Of a DNA stretch of 19,367 nt, positions 6,888 to 14,148 are shown in pieces. The notes below the pieces were generated by a model. It had not been told where the DNA came from. It saw only the letters and a list, made by a program, of their open reading frames with translations, and did no database searches. The stretch's first letter is position 1. Every line of letters starts with the position of its first letter. Made by a program: the position numbers and the translations under genes. The DNA comes from Acidimicrobiales bacterium (GTDB taxonomy: Bacteria; Actinomycetota; Acidimicrobiia; Acidimicrobiales; Poriferisodaliceae): NCBI GenBank assembly GCA_020631315.1, contig JAHDHM010000012.1:1-19367 (forward strand). Reading direction: 5' to 3'.

Positions 6888-8768
6888 TGCCCCATCGGTT
6901 GCTGGCCCGTCGGTCGCTGGCCCGTCGGTCGCGTCGAGGATCTCCCGGTAGCGCGGGACTTCGGCGAGCAGCTGCGCGTGTGGGCCCTCGGCGACGATCC
7001 TTCCGCCGTCGAGGACGACGACCCGGTCGGCGAGCGCGATGGTCGAGAGGCGATGTGCGATCACGATGGTCGTGCGGCGTCCGAGCACGTCGTGGAGCGC
7101 ATCGTGGATCCGGGCCTCGACCTCGACGTCGATCGCGCTCGTGGCGTCGTCGAGGACGAGCACCGCCGGGTCGGCGAGCAACGTGCGGGCGATCGCGATC
7201 CGCTGGCGCTGACCTCCAGAGAGGTCGTAGCCGCGTTCCCCGACGACGGTGTCGTAGCCCTCGTCGAGATCGCTGATGAACGCGTGGGCCTGGGCAGCAG
7301 TCGCGGCCGCGACGACCTCGTCTCGGGAGGCATCGGGTCGTGCGTAGGCGATGTTCTCGTGGATCGACGTCGAGAACAGGAAGGGTTCGTCGGGGACCAT
7401 GCCCACGGCCGAGCGCAGGCTGTGGCCGGTGAGGTCCCGGACGTCGTGGCCGTCGATCAACACGGCACCGTCGTCGACGTCGTAGAACCGCAGCAACAGG
7501 CGCGGGATCGTGGACTTGCCCGAACCGGTCGCCCCGACGATCGCGACGGTCTCACCGCTGTGCACACGTAGGTCGAATCCGTCGAGCACCGGGACACCAC
7601 GGGACGACTCCACGCCACCGATCGACTCGGTGCCGTAGGTGAACCGCACGCCGCGGAACTCGACCTCCCCCTGGGGATCGACGAGGTCGACCGCTCCGGG
7701 ACGATCGAAGAGCGTGATCGGTTCGTCGAGCACCTCGTAGATGCGTTCGGCCGACGCCTTCGCTCGCTGGCCCATCATGAGCACCATGCCGAGGAATCGG
7801 AACGGCGCCTGCAGGACCACGATGTAGACGTTGAACGCCACCAGGTCGCCGATGGTCAGGTCGCCGTCGATCACCCGCAGGCCACCCCACGCCAGCACCA
7901 ACGCCAGCCCGAGACGGGGCAGGTTCTCGATGATCGGATTGTGGTTCGCCCTCGCACGATGCTGCTGCAGGTTCGCCCAGCGCAGTCGTTGTGCCGCTCG
8001 GGCGAGGGTCATGACCTGGCGTGCCTCGGCGGCGAACGACTTGACGACCCGGACGCCGTTGACGCTCTCGTCGACGACGGTGGCGATCTCGGCCTGGCGG
8101 CTCTGCACGATCCACGACTGAGGGAAGAACAGGTTCCTCAGTCGGGCGCCGAGGACGAACACCAGCGGCATCGGCGCGAGCGCGAGCAGCGTCAGCACGA
8201 CGTCGATCCGGAGCATGATCACCAACGCGGCGAGGAAGCTCAGGAACTGGACGCCCATCAGCGGTACGAACGCGAGGAAGAGCTGGATCGACCTGATGTC
8301 GGAGTTGGCGCGGCTGATGATCTGTCCCGACTGCACGCGGTCGAAGAACGCGAACGACTGGCGGGAGAGGTGCTCTTGGAGGATCGAGCGGAGCTGGAAC
8401 TCGAGCCGGAACGCCGTCGAGTACAGCCCGTAGCGGTAGGCGAACGTCAGGATCGCCCTCACCACACCGAGTGCGACGAGTCCGACGACGAGGGGTTCGA
8501 GGGAACGACTCTGCTCGTCGAGCGCTTCGTCGATCGCTGCTCGCAACACGAGGGGGATGGTCACCCCGATGCCCATCGCGAGCACCGCTGCGAGCAGGGA
8601 GGTGAGGATGCGGACGCGGTGGGTCCGAAGCAGCGGACCGAGGCGACGTACCCATCCGCCGTCTCCGGGAGGTCGCACCCAGACGTCGACCGGAGGCTCA
8701 GAAGTCGCGGGGTCTGTGATCGTGAGGTCGAGGGCGGCGGGGTCGCGCGCGGTCGCGTCGGTGCTCAC
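6879..8768 (-). CDS. ABC exporter half-transporter, degenerate-site subunit (heterodimer partner A)
   Basis: A 629-residue exporter half: six membrane helices in about residues 50-340 and an ATPase domain with Walker A GATGSGKST (412-420), signature LSGGQRQ (516-522), Walker B VLVLDD (536-541) and H-loop VIAHRLST. Two key residues are changed: the catalytic Glu after Walker B is Asp, and the Q-loop reads VPDEPFLF with Asp in place of Gln. This marks the non-hydrolysing half of TM287/288- or BmrCD-type heterodimers. Start GTG 8766-8768 overlaps the MarR stop by four bases (GTGA), so the longer frame to 8804 is rejected. The C-terminus ends in a GPATD repeat encoded by 15-bp tandem units. It is translated between MarR and its partner subunit; the substrate is unknown. 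Confidence 0.92.
   Translation of the reverse strand: MSTDATARDPAALDLTITDPATSEPPVDVWVRPPGDGGWVRRLGPLLRTHRVRILTSLLAAVLAMGIGVTIPLVLRAAIDEALDEQSRSLEPLVVGLVALGVVRAILTFAYRYGLYSTAFRLEFQLRSILQEHLSRQSFAFFDRVQSGQIISRANSDIRSIQLFLAFVPLMGVQFLSFLAALVIMLRIDVVLTLLALAPMPLVFVLGARLRNLFFPQSWIVQSRQAEIATVVDESVNGVRVVKSFAAEARQVMTLARAAQRLRWANLQQHRARANHNPIIENLPRLGLALVLAWGGLRVIDGDLTIGDLVAFNVYIVVLQAPFRFLGMVLMMGQRAKASAERIYEVLDEPITLFDRPGAVDLVDPQGEVEFRGVRFTYGTESIGGVESSRGVPVLDGFDLRVHSGETVAIVGATGSGKSTIPRLLLRFYDVDDGAVLIDGHDVRDLTGHSLRSAVGMVPDEPFLFSTSIHENIAYARPDASRDEVVAAATAAQAHAFISDLDEGYDTVVGERGYDLSGGQRQRIAIARTLLADPAVLVLDDATSAIDVEVEARIHDALHDVLGRRTTIVIAHRLSTIALADRVVVLDGGRIVAEGPHAQLLAEVPRYREILDATDGPATDGPATDGAVL
6886..6930. repeat. 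15-bp tandem repeat encoding the C-terminal GPATD repeat
   Basis: gctggcccgtcggtc occurs twice perfectly (6901-6915 and 6916-6930), with a degenerate third unit at 6886-6900. On the minus strand it encodes the repeated residues GPATD-GPATD-GAVL at the very end of the first ABC subunit. The repeat preserves frame and lies outside the conserved ATPase domain. Confidence 0.75.
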
Positions 8769-9253
8769 CGGCCGTCGCGCCACTCGTCGAGAGCAGGGAT
8801 CCACGTCGCCAGCGCGCCGATCGGATCGTCGGCGGGTCCGTCGCCCGTGATCTCTCGCAGGCGGTCGTCGATCGCAGCGAAGCCATCGTCGAGGATCCGT
8901 CGTCCGTCGTCGGTCGCGGCGAGCACGACCCGACGTCGGTCGGACTCGTCGGGGCGTCGTTCCACGAGTCCACGTTCGACCAGGCCCGACACCAACGCGG
9001 TCAACGACGGTGGGCGGACCTGTGTGCGGCGGGCGAGCTGGTTGGCGACACCGGGTTCGTCGACCAGCAGCAGCATCAGCCGGAACTGGGGGAGGGTCAG
9101 GTCGACGGACGCGAGGCTGAGCTCGAGGTGGCGCGCCAGCCGAGCTGCGGCGGCGATCGCGCTACGGGTTCGACCGTCCACCGGCGCGGCCCGGCCGGTG
9201 TCCCCTGCGTCGGCGTCCGACGCCGTGTCGAGGGTCGGATCCTGCTCGGGCAT
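8765..9253 (-). CDS. MarR family transcriptional regulator
   Basis: A 162-residue protein with an acidic, probably disordered N-terminus of about 25 residues and a MarR winged helix-turn-helix: LTLPQFRLMLLLVDEPGVANQLARRTQVRPPSLTALVSGLVERGLVERR-like layout over about residues 52-105. The wing is DESDRRRVVLAATDDGRR. MarR proteins are dimeric repressors, often of adjacent efflux genes, released by small ligands. Here the gene is first in the operon and its TGA overlaps the start of the ABC exporter (GTGA), so it very likely controls that exporter and itself. ATG 9251-9253 is preceded by a TANNNT box 6 bases upstream, indicating a leaderless transcript. The inducing ligand cannot be deduced. Confidence 0.92.
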   Translation of the reverse strand: MPEQDPTLDTASDADAGDTGRAAPVDGRTRSAIAAAARLARHLELSLASVDLTLPQFRLMLLLVDEPGVANQLARRTQVRPPSLTALVSGLVERGLVERRPDESDRRRVVLAATDDGRRILDDGFAAIDDRLREITGDGPADDPIGALATWIPALDEWRDGR

Positions 9254-9259
9254 TTCGTG

Positions 9260-9274
9260 AGGGTATCGAACGAT
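9260..9274 (-). promoter_or_regulatory. Leaderless -10 box (TACCCT) with overlapping inverted repeat at the MarR-ABC operon
   Basis: On the minus strand TACCCT (9260-9265) is followed by 6 bases and the MarR ATG. Immediately upstream, ATCG-AA-CGAT (9265-9274) is a short perfect inverted repeat abutting the -10 box, a sensible position for MarR autorepression. The arms are only 4 bp, so the operator part is tentative. Confidence 0.4.
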
Positions 9275-9388
9275 CGCCTGTCAGCGCCGATCTACGATGA
9301 TGAGGGCACGCCGAGCTCGGGCGTCGCAGTCGCTCGTGTGTCGTCGCCGGCACACCTGATCATCCCGGAGTAGATCATCGACGGCTGG

Positions 9389-10657
9389 TTGGGTCTCGTC
9401 GCTGTTGCAGTGCTCATCGCGTGCAACGGCGTCTTCGTCGCCGGCGAGTTCGCGCTCGTCGCCACGGACAACGCCAAGCTCGAGTCGGTCGCCGGGCAGC
9501 GGAGCTTCCGTCGCGTGCAATCGCTCCTGCGTCGGCTCAGCTTCCATCTCTCCGGCGCCCAGTTCGGCATCACCATCTCCTCGCTGGTCTTGGGCTTCAT
9601 CGCCGAGGACGCGTTCGGCAGCCTGCTCGAGAACCTTCCCGGCGTCTCCAGGGGCACGGCACTCGGCGCCGCCATCGCCCTCATCGTGGCCACGGTCATC
9701 CAGATGGTGCTGGGTGAGCTGATCCCCAAGAACTTCGCGATCGCTCAGCCCGAGCGCACGGCGATCAGCCTCTCGCCGGCACTGCAGCTCTACGGCACGG
9801 TCGCGGGACCGATCATCCGGTCGTTCGACAACGTCGCCAACCGGATCGTGCGTCGTCTCGGGATCGAGCCGTCCGAGGAGCTGCACCAGGTCCGGTCGCG
9901 CGACGAGCTCGCCTACGTGATCGAGAGCAGTGGCCAGCAGGGCACGTTGAACGCCGACGAGTACCGACGTCTCGAACGCGTCATCCGGTTCGGTGAACGC
10001 GACGTCGCCGACGTGTTGGTGCCACGTCATGACATGGTCACGGTCGATCACGATGCGACGCTCGCCGATCTGGCGCAGCTGTCCATCGACACCGGCCGTT
10101 CCCGTTTTCCCGTGGTGGGGGACGAGCTCGACGACCTCCGCGGGATGGTGGAGGTCACGCAGGTGTTGGCCGTCCCGATCGACGAGCGGGGTTCGACCCG
10201 CGTCGCCGACCTCATGCGCGAAGCCGTCGTCGTGCCGGAGGGGCTCGACCTCGACCGGCTGCTGGGGGACTTCCGAGACGCCGGGACTCGGCTGGCCGTC
10301 GTGGTCGACGAGCACGGTGGCGTCGCCGGGCTGGTCACGCTCGAAGACCTGCTCGAGGAGCTCGTCGGCGAGATCAGCGACGAGTACGACGATGACGACG
10401 GTGTCACCCACACCCAGCGAGCGGGTCGGCTCGAGATCGACGGCGGGACCCACATCGACGACGTCGGTGACCTCATCGGAGCTGAACTCCCGGACGGCCC
10501 CTACGAGACCATCGCCGGTCTCGTGCTCGCGGTCGCCGGACGCATCCCCGCCGTGGGCGAGGTCATCAGCGACGGCGTGTGGGACTACGAGATCCTCGCC
10601 GGTGACCATCGACGGGTCACCCGACTGGCCGTGAGCGCGACCGAGGTGCGGCGATGA
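9389..10657 (+). CDS. CNNM/CorC (HlyC) family membrane protein with CBS pair
   Basis: At least 422 residues. The N-terminal DUF21/CNNM membrane domain covers about residues 1-165 with the family motifs NGVFVAGEFALV, GAQFGITISSLVLGFIAE and VLGELIPKNFAI. A CBS pair follows (about 190-315; RFGERDVADVLVPRHDM, then LAVVVDEHGGVAGLVTLEDLLEELVGEI-like end), and a C-terminal CorC_HlyC transporter-associated domain (about 335-415). Members are implicated in Mg/Co export or Mg homeostasis; 'hemolysin' labels are historical. The first conventional start is TTG 9389. However, the frame continues to ATC 9377, and ATC-GAC-GGC-TGG (MDGWLGL if initiated) looks more native, with GGAG 6 bases upstream. The TGA overlaps the next gene's ATG (ATGA). 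Confidence 0.9.
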   Translation: MGLVAVAVLIACNGVFVAGEFALVATDNAKLESVAGQRSFRRVQSLLRRLSFHLSGAQFGITISSLVLGFIAEDAFGSLLENLPGVSRGTALGAAIALIVATVIQMVLGELIPKNFAIAQPERTAISLSPALQLYGTVAGPIIRSFDNVANRIVRRLGIEPSEELHQVRSRDELAYVIESSGQQGTLNADEYRRLERVIRFGERDVADVLVPRHDMVTVDHDATLADLAQLSIDTGRSRFPVVGDELDDLRGMVEVTQVLAVPIDERGSTRVADLMREAVVVPEGLDLDRLLGDFRDAGTRLAVVVDEHGGVAGLVTLEDLLEELVGEISDEYDDDDGVTHTQRAGRLEIDGGTHIDDVGDLIGAELPDGPYETIAGLVLAVAGRIPAVGEVISDGVWDYEILAGDHRRVTRLAVSATEVRR

Positions 10658-11745
10658 CCTCGATCGCACTCGCCAGCGCAGTCCTCTTGATCTTCGTCAA
10701 CGGCTTCTTCGTCGCAGTCGAGTTCGCTGCGCTCGGCGCACGTCGCAGCGACATCGACGAGCGAGCCGCTGGTGGGCAGCGAGCCGCGATGGCCGCACAG
10801 ACGCTCCAGTCGCGACTGTCGGACACGCTCGGAGCCGCGCAGCTCGGCATCACGTTGGCGAGCCTGCTGCTCGGCAAGATCGCCGAGCCGGCGGTCGCCC
10901 ATCTGCTGGAGGACCTGCTCCACGACCTCGGGGTGCCGGAACGCTTCGAGCACACCATCGCCTTCGCGATCGCACTGTCGATCGTCGCGTTCTTCCACAT
11001 GGTGATCGGCGAGATGGTGCCGAAGAACGTCTCCATCGCGATGGCCGAGCGGTCGCTGATGTGGCTGGCGCTGCCGATGGTCGCCTGGGTCTGGCTGGTC
11101 AGTCCGCTGAACCGGTTGCTGACCCTCCTGTCGAACCTCGGGCTCCGTGCGCTCGGCGTGCAGCCGAAGGACGAGCTCGACGGAGCGGTCACGAGCGGCG
11201 AACTGCTGACGATGGTGCGCGAGTCCGCGGCCGGTGGCCTGATCGACGACGACGACGTGACGCTGCTCGGCGCTGCCGTGTCGTTCGGTGAGCGCCGGGT
11301 CGACGACGTGATGGTGCCGATGTCACAGGTCGACGCGGTGCCGATCTCCGCGTCGGTCGCGGAGGTGGAGCACGAGCTGGTCGCCACGAACCACGCCCGC
11401 CTGGTCGTCTACGAGGACGACCTCGAGAACGTCCGAGGCTTCGTGCACGGCAAGGACCTCCTGTCGCTCGGGCCGGCGGCTCGGTCGGCGCCGATGCGTC
11501 AGCGGATGATCCGGCCGATGGTCCGTGTACAGCGCGGGACGGCGCTGCCCGAGGTGCTGCTGGCCATGCGCAGGACCTCGATCTTGCTGGCGCTCGTCGT
11601 CGTCACGCGCGGTCGGTGTGGTCACGCTCGATCACGTGCTCGCGGAACTGGTCGCTCCACAGCACTGATCCACCCAGCACTGATCCACCCAGTGCTGATC
11701 TACCCAGTGCTGATCTACCCAGTGCTGATCCACGCACAGGGTTGA
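10654..11745 (+). CDS. Second CNNM/CorC-like membrane protein, frameshifted near its C-terminus
   Basis: A paralogue of the preceding gene: DUF21 motifs NGFFVAVEFAALGARR, GAAQLGITLASLLLGKIAEP and VIGEMVPKNVSIA, then a CBS pair beginning SFGERRVDDVMVPMSQVDAV. The CorC_HlyC tail is absent, as is common for the partner paralogue. The second CBS motif breaks after TSILLALVV (about 11600). The expected continuation GVVTLDHVLAELVAPQH-stop is intact, but in another frame (11603-11668). As written, the frame misses that stop and reads a 15-bp repeat as (ALIHP/VLIYP)n before ending at 11745. The net change fits an 8-base loss relative to the DEHGGVA segment of the paralogue, or a one-base gain. It may be a real C-terminal mutation or an assembly error. 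Start ATG 10654 overlaps the upstream TGA. Confidence 0.85.
   Translation: MTSIALASAVLLIFVNGFFVAVEFAALGARRSDIDERAAGGQRAAMAAQTLQSRLSDTLGAAQLGITLASLLLGKIAEPAVAHLLEDLLHDLGVPERFEHTIAFAIALSIVAFFHMVIGEMVPKNVSIAMAERSLMWLALPMVAWVWLVSPLNRLLTLLSNLGLRALGVQPKDELDGAVTSGELLTMVRESAAGGLIDDDDVTLLGAAVSFGERRVDDVMVPMSQVDAVPISASVAEVEHELVATNHARLVVYEDDLENVRGFVHGKDLLSLGPAARSAPMRQRMIRPMVRVQRGTALPEVLLAMRRTSILLALVVVTRGRCGHARSRARGTGRSTALIHPALIHPVLIYPVLIYPVLIHAQG
11660..11734. repeat. Five tandem 15-bp repeats with reverse-complementary cores
   Basis: Units at 11660, 11675, 11690, 11705 and 11720. The first two read CAGCACTGATCCACC; the last three read CAGTGCTGATC followed by TACC, TACC and CACG. The 8-base cores CAGCACTG and CAGTGCTG are exact reverse complements. 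The first unit coincides with the original end of the CorC-like gene (CAG CAC TGA), so the repeat appears to be copies of the gene's own stop region. Confidence 0.9.
11675..11697 (+). terminator. Hairpin formed by adjacent repeat units
   Basis: CAGCACTG (11675-11682), loop ATCCACC, CAGTGCTG (11690-11697) makes a perfect 8-bp stem just after the original stop of the second CorC-like gene. Further pairings between other units are possible. There is no U-tract, so terminator function is inferred from position. Confidence 0.4.
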
Positions 11746-11791
11746 GTTGTCACTTTCCGTGGCTGCCCTACCGCTCAACGCTCGTGAGTCG

Positions 11792-11797
11792 TACGCT
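11792..11797 (+). promoter_or_regulatory. Candidate -10 box (TACGCT) for the M23 peptidase gene
   Basis: TACGCT matches TANNNT and ends 11 bases before ATG 11809. No ribosome binding site lies before the ATG, so a very short leader is likely. The 11669-11808 gap otherwise holds the 15-bp repeat array and nothing else that I recognise. Confidence 0.3.
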
Positions 11798-11808
11798 GTG
11801 TGGTCGCC

Positions 11809-13140
11809 ATGCGCCGTTCGATTCCCCTGCTCGTGCTGGTGGTCCTCCTCGCGTCGGTGACGCCGGTGGCCGCACAGTCCGAACTCGAGCAGGCGCGCGC
11901 CCGGGCAGAGGCCGCAGGCGCCGCAGCCGACGACGCCCGCGACGCAGCCCTCGCCGCCCAGGCCCGGGCCGACGCGCTGGCCGTGAGGGTCGAGAACGCC
12001 GTCGCCGACGCAGAGCGCGTCGATGGTGACATCGCCGTCGTCGAAGTGCGCGCCCGCGACGCGGCGGCCGAGGCGACGGCGCTCCGAGACACCGTCGAGG
12101 AGCTCCTCGTCCAGCGCTACATGCTCGGGCAGTTCGACGACTCGGACCTGGCGAGCAGCGCGGCGCCGACCGAGGCCGCAACCGCAGGGGCATTGGCTCG
12201 CTTCGCTGCGCTCGGCGTCGGTGACGAGGTGGACCGCTACCGGGTGGTCGCTGACGACCTCGACGCAGCGAACCGCGAGTTGGTGTCGCTCCGTGCCGAT
12301 CTCGAGTCGGCGATCCTCGACCTGCGGGCGTCGGAAGCGCAGATGATCGACGAACTCGGCGAGGTCCAGCGACAGCTCGAACTGGCCGAGGAGGCCGAGG
12401 CCGAGTTCCAGCGTGAGGTGGAGCGCCTCGAGGAGGAAGAACGTCGCCGCCTCGAAGAGGAGCGCCGCCGACGCGAGGCCGAACGCCGACGCCAAGAGGA
12501 AGAGCGCCGGCGACAGGCCGAAGAGGAAGCAGCCCGACTCGCCGAGGAACGTCGGCAGGCCGAAGCCGCAGCCGCGGCGACCAGCACGACCACCACGACA
12601 GCCGCGCCGACCACGACCGAATCGACCGCCCCGACCGGCGACGATGACAGCGACTCGGCCTCCGACACGACTGCCGCGCCTGAGGCCACCACGACCACCG
12701 AGGCACCGGCGACCACCACGACCACCATCGCCGAACCGGAACTGCGTGGCGGCGACTTCCTGTGTCCCGTGGGTGGCGCAACCACCTTCTACGACACGTT
12801 CGGCGCCGCTCGATCGGGAGGGCGCCGACACAAGGGCGTCGACATGTTCGCCACCCGCGGCACGCCGGTCGTCGCGCCCGTGTCGGGGGTCGTCCGGCAC
12901 CGGACGAACTCGCTCGGCGGACTGGCCTTCTACCTCGACGGTGACGACGGCAACCGCTACTACGGCGCTCACCTCGACTCCTTCGGAGCCGACGGCCGAG
13001 TCGAAGCCGGCACGGTGGTCGGGACGGTCGGCAACACCGGCAACGCCCGCTACACCTCACCGCACCTGCACTTCGAGATCATGCCCGGCGGTGGCGCGTC
13101 GGTGAACCCGACTCCTACGGTGAGAGCAGCCTGCGGCTGA
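11809..13140 (+). CDS. Secreted coiled-coil M23 (LytM) peptidoglycan peptidase
   Basis: A 443-residue exported protein. The signal peptide (MRRSIPLLVLVVLLASVTPVAAQ) is followed by an Ala/Arg/Glu-rich coiled coil (about 25-200), a dense Glu/Arg helix (about 205-250, runs of EEERRR), a Thr/Ala/Pro linker (about 258-309) and a C-terminal LytM domain. The domain keeps the zinc ligands His341 and Asp345 in HKGVD, HLDSF as a further conserved site, and H419-L-H421 in PHLHFEI, so it should be active. This layout resembles EnvC/RipC-like factors acting on peptidoglycan at division; hydrolysis of cross-bridge peptides is the family reaction. ATG 11809 is chosen over GTG 11800 because it gives a clean signal peptide. 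It is a single-gene unit after the CorC pair; the kinase gene follows 48 bases later with its own ribosome binding site. Confidence 0.9.
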   Translation: MRRSIPLLVLVVLLASVTPVAAQSELEQARARAEAAGAAADDARDAALAAQARADALAVRVENAVADAERVDGDIAVVEVRARDAAAEATALRDTVEELLVQRYMLGQFDDSDLASSAAPTEAATAGALARFAALGVGDEVDRYRVVADDLDAANRELVSLRADLESAILDLRASEAQMIDELGEVQRQLELAEEAEAEFQREVERLEEEERRRLEEERRRREAERRRQEEERRRQAEEEAARLAEERRQAEAAAAATSTTTTTAAPTTTESTAPTGDDDSDSASDTTAAPEATTTTEAPATTTTTIAEPELRGGDFLCPVGGATTFYDTFGAARSGGRRHKGVDMFATRGTPVVAPVSGVVRHRTNSLGGLAFYLDGDDGNRYYGAHLDSFGADGRVEAGTVVGTVGNTGNARYTSPHLHFEIMPGGGASVNPTPTVRAACG

Positions 13141-13188
13141 GCCGGTTCGCCCCGGCGAGCTGACCGCCGGAGCTCGAGGGGGAGTGCC

Positions 13189-14148
13189 GTGGACGTCTCG
13201 ACGGCGACACAGATCATCGTCACCGCAGGTCTCGACGACGCGGCCGAGCGCGTGGTCCGCCTGAGCGGTGGCGCGTCACGAACGACGTCGCTGATCGAGA
13301 CCGTCGGTGGACGCCGGCTGATCGTCCAGGTGGCGCTGCGCACGGAGCGCACCGTCGAACGTTCGGTGCGTGCCGAGATGGCGTTGCTCCGAGCGGCACA
13401 CCAGGCGGGCGTCGCCGTACCCGAGGTGCTGGCCGAGCGCGAGTTCGACGAGGTGGTCGGCGGCTCGTGGGCCCTCACGACGTTCGTCGAGGGCGAGTCG
13501 ATCGCCCGACGGATCCAACGCGACGTGGCCTACGCCGCTGCCCGCGAACGGTTCGCGCAGGACTGCGGACGGCAGCTGGCTCGCCTTCACTCGATCGACG
13601 GATCCGCCCTCGACGCGCTCGACGACACCGATCAGGTGGTGTTGTACCGCCGAGTGCTGGACGAACTGGGTCATCCGTCGCCGGCCTTCGAGCTCGGGTT
13701 CCGCTGGCTCGACGAGCACCGCCCGCCGTCGGCCGGCCACGGTCTGGTCCACGGCGACTTCCGGCTCGGCAACCTGTTGATCGGACCCGACGGACTCACC
13801 AGCGTCCTCGACTGGGAGCTGGCCCACCTCGGCGACCCGATGGAGGACCTGGGTTGGCTGTGCGTGCGGGCCTGGCGATTCGGTGGACGCCAGCCGGTCG
13901 GTGGCCTCGGACGCCTCGAGGACCTGCTCGCCGCCTACGACGACGAGTGCCGACTGCTCGGTCGTGACGCCGCAGCGGACCCCGATCACGTCCGCTGGTG
14001 GATGGTGCTCGGCACGCTCAAGTGGGGCGTCATGTGCATCACCCAGGCATCTCGCCACCTGCTCGACGCCGGCGGCACCCACGAACACGCGGCGATCGGC
14101 CGCCGCGTGGCCGAGAACGAATGGGACGTGATGGAGCTGATCCGATGA
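13189..14148 (+). CDS. APH/ACAD10-like phosphotransferase family protein
   Basis: A 319-residue protein kinase-like phosphotransferase. The catalytic loop HGDFRLGNLLI starts at His188 (base Asp190, Asn195) and the metal-binding motif VLDWELAHLGDP has Asp208; the following MEDLGWLCVRAWRF is typical of the family related to the N-terminal domain of ACAD10/11. Those relatives phosphorylate hydroxyacyl-CoAs in 4-hydroxy fatty acid breakdown; generic 'aminoglycoside phosphotransferase' labels are usually misleading. An N-lobe Lys is not obvious: the strand reads RLIVQVALR. The start is GTG 13189, preceded by AGGGGGAG with 4 bases of spacing. Its TGA overlaps the ATG of the DUF6285 gene (ATGA), so the two are translated together. 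The substrate is not established. Confidence 0.88.
   Translation: MDVSTATQIIVTAGLDDAAERVVRLSGGASRTTSLIETVGGRRLIVQVALRTERTVERSVRAEMALLRAAHQAGVAVPEVLAEREFDEVVGGSWALTTFVEGESIARRIQRDVAYAAARERFAQDCGRQLARLHSIDGSALDALDDTDQVVLYRRVLDELGHPSPAFELGFRWLDEHRPPSAGHGLVHGDFRLGNLLIGPDGLTSVLDWELAHLGDPMEDLGWLCVRAWRFGGRQPVGGLGRLEDLLAAYDDECRLLGRDAAADPDHVRWWMVLGTLKWGVMCITQASRHLLDAGGTHEHAAIGRRVAENEWDVMELIR

Noticed and set aside
5282..7276. 664-codon plus-strand open frame
   Set aside because: It lies antisense to both ABC exporter genes, whose full set of motifs proves the minus strand. Long antisense frames are expected at this GC content, and its translation is low-complexity His/Arg/Asp/Gln-rich.
7941..9260. 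439-codon plus-strand open frame
   Set aside because: Antisense to ABC subunit A and marR, and its composition (Glu/Arg/His-rich, no motifs) is that of a shadow frame.
11660..11734. CRISPR array
   Set aside because: The 15-bp units are directly adjacent with no spacers, and no cas genes are in the window.
11632..12972. 446-codon minus-strand open frame with a VDQHW repeat
   Set aside because: It is antisense to the M23 gene; the VDQHW repeat is just the 15-bp array read on the other strand. No domain and no promoter or ribosome binding site supports it.
13156..13176. CGAGCT/AGCTCG hairpin between the M23 and kinase genes
   Set aside because: A 6-bp stem without a U-tract could be a terminator, but such short GC stems are frequent here and the right arm runs into the kinase ribosome binding site, so it was not called.
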